NCBI GenBank assembly: GCA_037576215.1
Contig: JBANDB010000003.1
Span: 372,001-436,000 of the forward strand
Source of the DNA: Armillaria gallica
Taxonomy: Eukaryota > Basidiomycota > Agaricomycetes > Agaricales > Physalacriaceae
Length of the DNA: 64,000 nt
Reading direction: 5' to 3'
A program made the position numbers and the translations under genes. Each line of letters opens with the position of its first letter. Positions within the stretch are counted from its first letter, which is position 1. Below the pieces are notes generated by a model. That model was not told the origin of the DNA. It saw nothing but the letters and a program-made list of their open reading frames with translations, and did not search any database. Shown piece by piece: positions 45,473 through 57,696 of the stretch.

Positions 45473-48400
45473 ATGATGATTCAGTCTATTCGGCGACTCA
45501 GGGTTTAGTTTCGGCTGGTACGCCTATCGCACTTCATCATTGTACTTATATATCGCCTGTAGTATCAAACGCGCATTCGAATATACCCGCGATTTCGCAA
45601 TCAGACCAGGGACTAAACCAGAATCAACTAGCTCCTAACGAAGCCACCATTCCGCCTAACGAAGCAGTCTTATCTACGCCTAACGAAGCGACCAATATTA
45701 CGCCTAACGAAGCGACCAATATTACGCCTAACGAAGCGACAACACTTGGAACAGGTGTGGTAGTCACAGAGCTATCGGCTCAGCGTTTGGCAAGTAACTT
45801 ATTACAGGCGAAAGCGGACGGCAAGGCGACCACCAGATCGCCACCCATCATAACGGCGAAGCACCAGTCGAGGTCTTCCCTTGGGGAGTTTCAAGCTGCA
45901 GTGACGAATGTTCGACCGGATGGGGCAGGAGGGCAGACAGCTATGCTCCCGCGTAAACGTCCCCTCACTGAAATCGCAGCTCTACGGAGTCCCTGCTGCG
46001 CAGGGAGTTTCGAGGGAATAGCTTCGGCGAAACCTCCTCTGGTAAAAGAGCGTGCTCACAGGCTACCAAAGTGTAAATCCCACGATGGGGCTTTGGAGAT
46101 AGCAACGGAGGCCAGCTCCCACAACACTGGACTACGGGCCCTAACGAAGGCAACATTAGACAAGACAAGGGACGCGAGGATCTATTTGCTCTCGGTCCTG
46201 AAGAACCAAGAGGACGAACCAGAGTCAGGTAAGTGCCCCCGATCAGTTGCCAATGCCTATCGTGGTGAAGGGCGACCTGACGAAGGGGGAACGCTGAATG
46301 AAACGAGGATCCCGGTCATCACAGAGACGGGCTCGAAGGAACCAGGTGAAGGCGACCGCTACTCAACGGTGAGAAGCGTAGGCAATCGTTGTGCAACGGT
46401 GTCAGCCCATCTTGTTGCTCCTCTCGGGAGCGACACCTTCGCAGAAAGCTACTCCCGTTCCACGACTGACCAGAAAGCTGCAGGTTTGGAAGCTGCTAGC
46501 GCCCAGGCAGTGCAAAGGGGGCATCAGGTAGCTTTTATTGAAGTACCTGACCACGAGGACATTACCAGTTTCATGATGAACAAGAACACTAAATTAACCC
46601 CTTTAGACTTAGAAAATGCGGTGACCTCACCAACGGTAGTCGTGCCCATATGGGGCGACGCGAAGGTTGAAGAGGCCCCGCAACTGTCCCGAACCTATAC
46701 AAAGGGACAGACCTATAGAGAATGGCTCAAACCATTCGGAGTGGAGTGGACTCTACACGGCCTAGTACAAGCGCGAACAGAGTCAGAAGCAAAGGCAATC
46801 CTCAAAAACTGGATTCACAAAGCACGTGCAGAGGAGGTCGTCGACTCAATGATTGAAGCAATGAGGGGGATGAAGCGAATTGATGCGCTCTGGTGGCTTC
46901 ACGAGCTACAGGAGCCAAAGCGACTTATCAGTGCGTTAAGTGATAAAGGAAAAGACCTGGTGATCCCCGTCATGCTCGGGGCTCCAGGAACGATTTCCAA
47001 TATCTCTACAACCGCATTGGTAGACAGCGGATGCACCAGTAGCACCATCAATCAAAAGTTCGTTAAACAACATAACATCCCGACTCGACCAACGGCTGCC
47101 CCAATCCCGGTCTATAATGCCGATGGAACCAAGAACTCAGGAGGATCAATTACCGAATACGCCGAGATCGAACTCAAAATCGGGGATCATTCTGAACGAA
47201 TAGATCTAGCCGTAACAGATCTCAGTGATAAGGAGATCTTCCTTGGACACGATTGGTTAACCCAGCATAATCCGATCATTAATTGGAAGACTGGAGGATT
47301 AACGTTTGCACGGTGTGAGTGCAAGAAGAACCCATTCACATTACCGGATGCAGATCCTGACGACAAATGGGATGAGGAACTGGAAGAAGGAGACACGATC
47401 CTTGCAATAGATTTTACGCGGGCTATTCTCATACGTGCGCATCACGCCAATGACTTAGCTGCCGCGGCCAACGCAGACAAAGAGACTAAGACGTTCAAAG
47501 AAATGGTCCCAGAATGGTGTTGGGATTTCAACGATCTGTTCGACAAAGACAGCTTCGACGAACTTCCTGACCCAAAGACATGGGACCACGCCATCGAACT
47601 TACTCCAAATGCAAGCGCCAATCTAGACTGCAAGGTCTACCCTTTAAACCGGAATGAACAAGTGGAACTCGACAAGTTCTTAGATGAGAACCTCTCGAGT
47701 GGATGAATACGACCATCCAAGTCACCCATGGCTTCGCCATTCTTCTTCGTCAAAAAGAAGGACGGCAAGCTGCGACCAGTCCAGGATTATAGGAAGCTCA
47801 ATGAGATGACGATTAAAAACCGTTATCCACTTCCGCTAATCTCAGAACTAATGGACAAATTGCGGGGTGCCAAGTATTTTTCCAAACTTGATGTTCGATG
47901 GGGATACAACAATGTGTGCATCAAAAGCGGTGACGAATGGAAGGCGGCATTTAGAACTAATCGTGGGTTGTTCGAACCCACGGTTATGTTCTTCGGGCTC
48001 ACCAATTCACCCGCCACCTTCCAATGGATGATGAATGACATTTTCAAGAACCTCATTGCATCAGGCGCCGTCACCGTTTACCTTGACGACATCCTTATTA
48101 TGTCCAAGACCAAGGAAGAACATCGCCGCATCACGCGCGAAGTTCTAAAACTCCTCCGGAAGAACAAGCTATTCCTTAAAGCAGAGAAATGCGAGTTCGA
48201 AACCTTGGAAATGGAGTACCTTGGAGTCATCATCAGCGAAGGAAGCATCCGCATGGACCCAGTCAAAATCGCAGGAATCGCAGAGTGGCCTGTACCAACC
48301 AAGAAAGTACAGCTCCAGTCGTTCTTAGGCTTTACCAACTTCTACAGACGTTTCATCAAAGGATACAGCAAGGTCATCAAACCAATGACCCAGCTGACAG

Positions 48401-50580
48401 GAAACGATCCATGGAAATGGGGAAAAGCGCAACAGGACGCGTTCGAAGAATTGAAACGCCTATTAGCCGAAGAGGTGGTACTGGCAATACCCACCGAGGA
48501 AGGAAAGTTCTGCGTAGAGGCGGATGCAAGTGAGGGAGCTATAGGTGCGGTATTGACGCAGGAGCAGGATGGAAAATGGCGCCCTGTCGCATTTTTATCC
48601 AAATCCCTCACCACGACAGAACGAAATTATGAAATTTACAACAAAGAACTGCTCGCGATAATGATTGCACTCGACGAGTGGAGGCACTACCTAATGGGCG
48701 CAGCTCAGGACTTCGAAATATGGATGGATCACCAGAATCTCCAGTATTTCCGAAAACCCCAGAAACTCAATCGGCGACAAGCGCAATGGGTCACTGAGCT
48801 GGCCGAATACCACTTCACCCTGCACCACAAATCAGGAACCGCAAACAAAAAAGCCGACTTACTTAGTCGCAGAGCAGATCACGAGCAAGGAAAGGAGGAC
48901 AACGATGAGATTATCGTCCTCAAACCCGAGCACTTCAGGGCCCTAGTCATGCCCACTATCGAAGAAACCCATTCCAAGATAAAGCAAGCCACGCTCGACC
49001 ACCACCGATGGGACAAAAACATTGCGACCTCCCTGAACCACGACCGAGGACTGAAAATGAATGATGGGTTAATCTATTACGATTCCCGCATTTACGTTCC
49101 TTCCGACCATGCGTTACGAGGCGAGATAATCGCACAAGTTCACGACCACATCACGGCGGGACACCCCAGCATAGAAAAGACTAAAGAACTCGTCTTATGA
49201 GAATATTGGTGGCCCAGGATGAAAAAAGACATAGAAGATTATGTCCGCGGCTGCGAGACGTGCCAACGAACCAAGTCAAGCACTCAAGCAAAAGTGGCGC
49301 CGCTTCATCCAAACGCCATTCCATCCCGACCCTGGACTCACATCTCTGTCAACATGGTGACTGGTTTACCAAAGAGCAACGGTTTTGATGCAATCCTAAT
49401 GATCGTCGACCGCTTCTCCAAGGAAATCATACCTGTCGCATGTACGACAGAGGTGTCATCAGAAGGGTGGGCCAAAATCCTACGAGACGAAGTCTACACC
49501 AAGCACGGAATGCCACAAGTCGTTATCAGCGACCGAGGCTCCGTGTTTGTATCCAAGTTCATGAAAGACCTTTATGACTTGCTCCAGATCAAGGCAAACG
49601 TATCCACTGCCTACCACCCACAAACCGACGGACAGACTGAGCGAGTGAATCAGGAGGTTGAAAAATACCTCCGGATCTTCGTCAATCACCGTCAGAATGA
49701 CTGGGCAGAATGGCTCTCCCTCGCGGCCTTCTCTCACAATAACCGCGCCCACTCCGCAACGGGTAAAAGTCCCTTCGAGGTTACCCATGGCTATATCGTC
49801 GAGGTCCTCCCTGGTGCTGTACGACCCCGAGCACCCTTCAGAACACCGGCCTCAAACACCTTCATTTCAGATATACAGAAAATCCATGCCGAGACCAAGC
49901 AAGCACTCGAGAAAGCCGCCGACCAGATGAAAGCCCAGTATGACAAAAAGAAAAGACCTGCAGTTGATTACTCAGTGGGAGACAAAGTTTGGCTTGATAC
50001 AAGCAATCTGGCGCTCCCACGTCCGAAGAAAAAACTCGCAGACAAAAAAACAGGCCCATTCCCTATCATCGCCAAGATCGGGGCTTCGGCATACAAATTA
50101 AAAATCCCACCAGGCTGGCGCATCCATCCAGTATTCAACGAATCACTCCTGACACCCTACACGCCACCCGCATTCCCTAACCAGGAACAGCCACCTCCGC
50201 CACCACCCGACCTTGTCGACGGGGAGGAGCACTATGAAATTGAGCAAGTACTTGACCATAGAGACTGAAAGGTCCGAGGAAAGGCTGGCGAGCCGTCGCA
50301 TTGGGTAACAGACTACTTCGTCAAATGGAAAGGATATGGACTGGAATCCAACAGCTGGGTAAAGGAAGACGACATGGACGCCGATGAACTAGTCGACAAA
50401 TACCTCGCGGAAAGAATGAATCACACTGAACAAGAGACAGGAGATTGGCAGTCCTATACGGACCCATTCACTGGTCGAAAAGTTTGGTACGACCAAGAAC
50501 TCGACTGGGATTGGTTTGGTGGCAACGACGACCCCTCGACAAGCTCGAAATCGCCGTATGAAGCAACAGAAATCCCATAA
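45451..50580 (+). pseudogene. pol: Pol polyprotein (PR-RT-RNase H-IN-chromodomain) with three in-frame TGA
   Basis: One frame runs from 45451 (-1 relative to gag) to TAA 50578-50580, cut by TGA at 47704-47706, 49198-49200 and 50266-50268, each where Arg is expected. Order: a roughly 500-residue unrecognised spacer with PNEA repeats; protease (LVDSGCTSS, 47020); reverse transcriptase (MASPFFFVKKKDGKLRPVQD; YLDDILI at 48079); RNase H (VEADASEGAIGAVL, about 48520); integrase with HHCC finger (about 49138-49263) and core. In the core the second Asp (49531) and Glu (49639) are present, but the first position is Asn (AAC 49351). The C-terminal chromodomain (about 50230-50406, DYFVKWKGYGLESNSW) would target chromatin. 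RT has Cys at 47917 in NNVCIK, where Arg is usual. No full enzyme can be made from this copy. Confidence 0.92.
45634..45741 (+). repeat. CCTAACGAAGC minisatellite in pol leader
   Basis: Five copies of CCTAACGAAGC, the last three spaced every 24 bases, encode repeated PNEA. It lies between gag and protease in the pol frame and probably expands and contracts by slippage. Confidence 0.85.
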
Positions 50581-50935
50581 ACAAACACAGTCGAGCCCTA
50601 CAACGGGGGATAGCCAACGGGCCCTCATTCACGACTTCTAACAACAATATGCCTCATGTCCTCCTTCATGCTTCCTTTCACTCACGACTTCCAAGATGAC
50701 CAATATTCCACTAAAATGCGCTCAATAATCGGATGGGTCCAACCGGCGTTCGAAGTCTAGTTTGCCGCTCCTGTCACCACCATACGAAAAGTCCCCTCTC
50801 CCTCTGGGCGAACAAGGCCTTTGGGACAAGCTGCAGCGCGTATGGCATTTCTCCGAAACACTAGATGTCTCTGGGGACGGCATGACGATGAAGCAGACGG
50901 AACTCGGATTTACTAGCAGTTGGGACACCTGCCTT

Positions 50936-50948
50936 AAGGGGGGGGTAA
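50936..50948 (+). other. Polypurine tract
   Basis: AAGGGGGGGGTAA immediately before the 3' LTR; the usual plus-strand DNA primer site. Confidence 0.85.
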
Positions 50949-51433
50949 TGTTACGATTTATTCATTTTCTAGCATCTTATCTTATCCTTGGAACGATAAG
51001 ATAAGATGCTTACTCACCCTTGGACTTTAGACCCGCGACTCCCGGAGAGTCTTCATAAATCTTCACATCACTATCACGTCACACTTGGTCGACGTGTACT
51101 CAAACCAAGGGAATCTCGACATCGGGTGACCTGACACATAGCGACACGTAGGATTTCTCGGCTACCGTGTATTTGGCTTATTCACTTTCTAACACGGTAG
51201 CCACATCTTCAGACCATTTACAGACCCTCACTTTAGTATATAAGTAGCTTACTCAAAGCCTGTATTTCCCTAGCTTTGAGCTAAAGTTTATTCATACCGA
51301 CACATCCCTCTATCCAATTGCTAAAAGCTCCTAAAGTGAGTCTTGGGCATCAATCATCACAAGGGCTAGACGGTGACTGTATGAACGCGATACAGCCAAT
51401 CTATTCACCTTTGATTGAAGTTCGGGTCTTACA
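50949..51433 (+). repeat. 3' long terminal repeat
   Basis: 485 bases, equal in length to the 5' LTR. The two differ by eye at 42629/51093 (T/C), 42668/51132 (C/T), 42731/51195 (T/C) and 42933-42934/51397-51398 (TG/CA), all reducible to a CpG. Confidence 0.95.
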
Positions 51434-54400
51434 TGATGCCTGGGACTATATAACCACCATTGAAACCCACCCCCATTTTCAATAGCAGGGAATCTGATAG
51501 TATTCTCTGTTTCCCCTCACAAGTTCACTATAACACTTTATGGTGTGACTGCCAATCCCTCATCTCTCATCCCTAGCCTATGCCACTGTCGCTCATTTGC
51601 GGCATGGGCTACAGTCTATATCCAGCTTAAGGTGGCATGACGCTACCCACTGCATGCCTGCCCACTGCCACCAATGATCCTTAGACCTCATCACATTGAA
51701 CTCAGCATTGCAGCGAGATAATGTATCATCATCTGGCAAGCGAGGTCCATTGCCTCTGTGCTCACCACCACCAGCATTGTCCTTCAGGATGCGAGCTGCC
51801 TACCATTGTAATTTGTCCCTAATCTACTACGGCTTTGACTACATATATGTATCATGATCTGGTGAGTGGGTTGTTGTATGATTTCTTGGGATTTAATCTG
51901 GATCACTATAAGCATCATCTTAGGATCTTTTTGGACTTGATTTTACTCACTTTTTACAGTTTTGGGTTCAAAATTCCCTGATTCAAACCCTGTACCATGC
52001 TTGAGGTATGAGTGTTCATCCCCTGAGCACACATTTTCATGAGAAATTTCTGTCCAAATCTGAAAAATTTCTGCTGAGGTGATTCATTTACACTGACATT
52101 CAAAAATTATTGCTCACATCAGCTAATTCAAGAGGAAAATGATGAAATAGCTGGAATCACGCTCGTAGTAAACTTGGTTGATGGACACATGGTAAGTGTT
52201 CCATTTTACGGTGAATAGTCTCAAGTTAAAAATAGAAAACAGACGTGACAATGTGCACGAGAGCACACTCAGAGATACAGGAGGATTTATCCCTGAGACA
52301 TGACTATGACTTTGCCAAATGTTTGTGTGTGATCAAACAAGGGTCCATTCCTGAGGAGGTATTGACAGGTTGTTAGTAGGCTAAATCACGCACTTGAGCA
52401 ACATGGAGAGGTCCCATGGAGTGACAGCAAGGTCAGGCAACTATTTCTTTGGGGAATTTTGCTCTGGCTGATTCTGAGGGTGTTATTATGTTATTTCAAG
52501 GAGATTAAGTAATGAAATTAAACTCAAGGCAATGTATCTTCATCTGATGAGTAGCTTATAAGAGGGTGGCTGGTTTTCGGACTTGTACCTGCCGTGCTTG
52601 CAGTGGCCCACTTTGGCTAAGTTTAGTCTCTATTGCACTAATTCTAAGCTATCTCCCTTACTCTTTACCACTATGACTTCAATGCTGGAACCAGCACTCA
52701 ATAGCATTACCTTCACAAACAGTGATGGTTCTTGTCTGTCACTATCAGCTACAACACACTTTATCGTTCCCCATACACATTTGCAAAAAAGGCACCTACT
52801 CTTTTTTGCAAGGTTGATGTGACCACTGTAACAGGTCCTCAGGATTTTTACACTCTTGATGTTCTTTAACTAGCATTGTGTCTCCAGCACACATCTATCA
52901 CCAATTATGCCACATGGGCACGAGAGAATGGGCTAAACATTGGTTTCATTAGCATGGCACTGTGTGGACAATAGTGGTGGATTGGCTGAAGACAAGGGCA
53001 CTGAGTCTGACATGATTATTCTCGGTGCAGGCAAGTTCTTACCCTTTATGTATCCAGAGACTGTCTACTTCTCTTGTACAGATGAAACAACCATACTACC
53101 AGAAACACCACCACTATGCTCAAATAATTTGGCTCCTTCGATTGTGTCACTGATTCACATGAAAATGGATGTCATTGAGAAAATCTATCAGAATGAAATT
53201 GAACTTCAAAACTGAAGTTCAGTCTTATGAGGATGAAACTGAATGTACAGTGCTGCACTCAATATTCTGGCACTCGGCTGATTCTCCTCAGAATTTCCCT
53301 CCCTTAAAGGCCACATATGCTGATAAACTGAAAAAGAAAATATGCAAAGCCAGCAAGCCTGGTGCACTGACATCCACTCTGGCACACATGGACTTCAAAA
53401 TGCAGGCAAAAAGTGTGTGCATGATGTTTCTATTGCCTATTGCATTGGATCCATATCTTTGACTCTAGGAAACAACTTCTCAATTATCATGTATCCTCTT
53501 CATATACAGCACTCATTGCAATCCACGATGTCAATGATGATATGATTTAGGGAAGATGAGCCACCTGTGGTGGTTATATCGACCATGTTGATATGTGCAA
53601 GAACCTAACAGGAAATTTATCAGGTGTCTTTATGTACTAGTAATTTCCCAGAGTGACAAAAATAGGACTCGGTTTTGCCACCATATGAGCTGGCCCTCAC
53701 TCACTAGTCATTATGCTGTCCTGAGCAATCCATGGGAAAATTCTATTGGTGGAATCAATTGATGGCAGCTTTTGCTGACTCTCCTGCTCTGGGTCCACAT
53801 CGAGTTTCTTTTCTGTTGCTGCTCATTGCTATCCCTCTATACATCTCATTAGCTGAGTCTTTCTATTTTCTCATCAGTCTCCTGCCATGGCCTACCATCA
53901 CCACCACCAGCTCTTTCTATTGCTCTTCTGCCAATCTCTTGTCTATCAGAAATATTCATGGTTTTTCAGGCCATATTTACCACTCCTTTCAATCACTAAA
54001 ACCTCAAAATCAAGACCATGCTGACCATGGCCTAGGAGGACTTCAACATGGTATTGATGTGGCTTAGTGTATGAACCATGTCCGTTTATTGACTCATGCC
54101 TTTTCTAATAGTTGGAATATGGCAATCCAGCATCATGCCAATCTTGCTTATTAAGGAAGAAGAAGGAAATATATAGAAGATTCTAGTAAATAGTCTTTTA
54201 GTATAAAAGTAGATACAGTAGTGTACATCCTCATGCATTTGCAGAGCTCAGCCAAGTGCAATACTATTGGCTTGACACCGTGCATGTATATACTGGGAAC
54301 AAACTGATTCCTCATTTTATGACACTAATTTTCCTACCACAGTGTTCTCTTCCCTACTGAGTCTCATCAACAGTACCCTCACTGAGATAACCCCTATCAG

Positions 54401-54479
54401 CAAGAAACATGATGTATGTCAGATTCTCACAAGTGGAAGGACCAAACTTTGCCTAATGAGGATGACAATGATCATGTAA

Positions 54480-54857
54480 TTGTTGTTGAGGGCAGAATAT
54501 TCCCATTTTTGTCAAACAACAACAGCACTGAAATCCTGGCCTTTAAGGATGCCTTTGCAGAATATAAGGCTCTTTATATGAAGGTTCTCAGTGTGTTTAT
54601 CTTGTTCATGACTGAATTCTATATTTCATTTACATCACTCTGACATCTCTGCTGGCTCTCAGTTTTCTCACTTTGCCTGGGCTAACCAGCCTCAGAAGGA
54701 GGGTGGTCTCAGTCCCAATGTCAAGCTCCCCATCATTGCAGACCGAAACATGTCCATCTCCAATGATTACAGTGTCCTTCCAGAGGAGGAGGGTATTGCT
54801 CTCCATGGTCTCTTTACCATTGATTCCAAGGGCCGACCCTTATTTATTCTCTGTACC
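54480..54857 (+). pseudogene. Captured 2-Cys peroxiredoxin gene fragment
   Basis: Two exon-like pieces match the AhpC/TSA peroxiredoxin family. The first (about 54524-54590) reads TEILAFKDAFAEYKAL. The second (54648-54857) reads HFAWANQPQKEGGLSPNVKL, then PIIADRNMSISNDYSVL and EEEGIALHGLFTIDSKG. An intron-like spacer lies between them. The segment that should hold the peroxidatic Cys (FVCPTEI) reads SNNNSTEI, so the Cys is lost, and the C-terminal resolving-Cys part is absent. The fragment ends next to a CACTG MITE inside CpG-poor repeat DNA, so it looks like a host gene piece caught by a transposon and then decayed. Confidence 0.75.
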
Positions 54858-54877
54858 ATGATCTTGACAACCAATAA

Positions 54878-55140
54878 CACTGCATGGAGAATTCAATATC
54901 TTGGTTTAAAATATTGAATTTTATAACTATTTATTTTTGCAATATGTTGCTCTGAAATATTGAGATAATAGTTTCAATATATTTGTGATATTTGAGAAAG
55001 TTCCAATATTTTTTCAATAAACAAGAATATTGAAATAATATTCAAAATAATCTTTTGATATTCCAGTTTAGATGTTGGAAAAAATAAATAGTTATAGAAT
55101 TCAATATTTTAAGCCAAAATATTGGATTTTCCATACAGTG
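54878..55140. mobile_element. CACTG MITE 1 (263 bp, TSD TAA)
   Basis: Inverted ends of about 60 bases (left CACTGCATGGAGAATTCAAT; right complement begins CACTGTATGGAAAATCCAAT), flanked by TAA at 54875-54877 and 55141-55143. Very AT-rich inside, no coding. A 3-bp duplication with CACT(G) ends fits a CACTA-like non-autonomous element. Confidence 0.8.
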
Positions 55141-55753
55141 TAAAATCTTCTTCCTTCAGTAGTGCATTTAGTTCACTTGTTGACATTCAAAATAGATTGT
55201 CGTCTGACAGCACTGCAACACTTCTTGTATCTTGGTTCCTTGGGAACACCTTTCACTCTATGAGGAGGCATCATTATGGATAGCTCTATCAATATGCTGT
55301 TTAACTAGCTTGTAGCCCACATGAATGAGTATTCTCTCAACCGCAATGGGATGATGTTTACTGTCCAGTATATTATGGAGCTAGTCATTTCAATTTGAGG
55401 CTCATTAACGAGCATAGCTGCATGTGGTTCAACAACAGCATATGGCTGAGCAGGGGGTCACTGCTGGAAGGACCCATAGACCAGATGGATATGCCAAAAG
55501 ACAGCTCCAGTAAGACACTGGATGTGTTTATATTTCACTAGGCTGACTTATAAAAAGAAGCTTAGGACTTGGTATTGCCATGCAAATGCGATGGCCCTCA
55601 CCCCACTAGTTATTATTACAATGACCCTGCTGTCTACACAAGTGACCTCAAATTTATACTATATGTTCTTGCCCCCCCTCAGCCATTGTCACTGTCAATC
55701 ACTTCCCAGAGTCACTGTTAGAAAGGGGCAATCTTTTCAGTGTTGGAAACATT

Positions 55754-56010
55754 CACTGCATGATGGCTTCAATATGTAAGGTTAAAATACCAAAACTAAA
55801 AGATATTTATTCTTAGTCAGTTTTCAGCCTAAAATATTAAAGAAATAAGCAAAATATCTTTTTTATATTTGTGATTTTATCAACTGATTTTCTGAAACAT
55901 AGAAAAGATATTGGCAAATTCTTCTACATATTTTAAGTAACAAATTGATAAAAATATATATCTTTCAAATTCAATATTTAAACCTCAATTATTGAAGCCA
56001 TCATGCAGTG
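55754..56010. mobile_element. CACTG MITE 2 (257 bp, TSD ATT)
   Basis: Perfect 21-base inverted ends starting CACTGCATGATGGCTTCAAT, flanked by ATT at 55751-55753 and 56011-56013. AT-rich, no coding. Shares CACTGCATG and size with MITE 1, so same family or a close one. Confidence 0.8.
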
Positions 56011-57696
56011 ATTGCTAAGAAAATAAATTTCACCATAATTTGTTGGCACCAGACCTTCTCATTCAGGGTGTTCTGGACACTATCAAAGAGTGACATTGTA
56101 TGAGTAAGGGCACACCTCATTGGTTTGAACAATTCCCTAAGATACTATGGAGCAAATCCTAAGGAGACCACTATTATCAAACTCACCAATGCTTGACTTG
56201 AATACCCTTCAATGTGACCACTACCTCTCCAACTCTGCAATTCACCTCATATGCTATTACCAGAGCTTAATGTGTTGATGGATAAGACTTGAGAGGATCC
56301 AGGTAGGATGGGAATTTGTGATTCTTGAGAAGATGTTGCTTGAGAGTCAAGATGTTAACACTGAGTCAGGCTGTATTTATATTGAAAGAACTCACTACAG
56401 TAGATTTCCAGGCTCAGAGGAAGAGGTTCGCATCAGAGAAGAATGGGCCTAAAGGCAAAGTAGCCATGGCCCAATGGACCTCTGTGATGAGAAGAAAACT
56501 GAGTTGAAACTTAAAATATGAGCCATCACATGGTGCATCACAGCTTCTATAATGCATTGATCTGGCAATTGTGCTGAGATCTCTGACTCAGAATCAACCT
56601 GGCATGCTATTTTTCATGTCATGCACTCTGTCTCAGTGCCTCTCATCTTAGTTTTCTGAAATTTGAATGATGGATTTCTATGATACTATCCCTTGCTCCT
56701 GCCTCCAGTTTTTCTCTGAAGTGTGCCAGGGGTGTGACTGAGAACTCATTTACAAGAACTGCTGACCAGTGTGAACCCAATATACATTAGTACAATTAAA
56801 CATTCAAATAAATTTAGGCAGGCCTCAACTGCAAATGAAAACCAATAGACCAGATAATGAAGGTGGCCACCATGGAAAAAGATACAGAGGACAGTGAAGA
56901 AGATGATGGTAAGGGGCTTTCCAAAGAAGGTACCAATTCTGACAGATGAATTGTAGTTAAATTACTTCAATGTCATGGATACAGGGCTTGCTGACTTGTT
57001 GTACATAGAATATTTATGCCATATGCTGCAAATTTTGTCAACCAAGAGTGAAATTTAATCACTACTACCAGTTTACAATCAAACCTGTACAAGCCAGACC
57101 CTATTTTATTGAGCTTATAGTAGTAATACTGTTCGGTTTCAACCATTAATTCATGTAATGCATAATGGGACCCTGTGAAGTGAAGCTCCCAGTAATTTGT
57201 AATGCATAACAGGCCCTTCTGAGAGGTAATATTGGCCTAATTTGGGCTTTTTTGGCAGCCAGCTAGTGCCAGAGACACTATATATGGTAATTTCTCATCA
57301 TATTTCAGTGAATGAAGCTATGGTAATTTGCCCATAAAGCATAACGTGTAACACCCCATGAAGCTACAGTCAAAATTGAACAGTACATAAGCAGGAAATA
57401 ATTCTATGAAATCTTAAACACCAAGTTATGATTACCCAGAATTATAATGGCCTATGGAAAAGGCACAACATTTTGCCTCTGTTATATGGACTTGTAACAC
57501 CTTGACAAGGCAGAGAAGAATTCCACTGGACCGTGATCACTGCAATGCCCTGCAATTTTTTTCTCAATTTACTGATGGATGTGACAGAATTGTACCAAGC
57601 TACATCTCAAAATTCTTAATGACTAGTTCACCCACAAATCTGTAGCACCAGCAAACAGCAGGAGATATTTTGAGGTTTTGCTGCTGCAAATATAGT

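Larger units (their letters stand above)
42485..51433 (+). mobile_element. Ty3/Gypsy chromovirus, complete, 8949 bp, 5-bp TSD
   Basis: Two 485-base LTRs (42485-42969 and 50949-51433) starting TGTTACG and ending CTTACA bound an internal region with an upstream ORF, gag and pol (protease, RT, RNase H, integrase, chromodomain). The 5-bp target duplication TGATG lies at 42480-42484 and 51434-51438. A self-complementary primer site follows the 5' LTR and a polypurine tract precedes the 3' LTR. The LTRs differ at only five bases by eye, so insertion is recent. It is disabled by three stop codons in pol and loss of the first integrase Asp. Confidence 0.96.
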
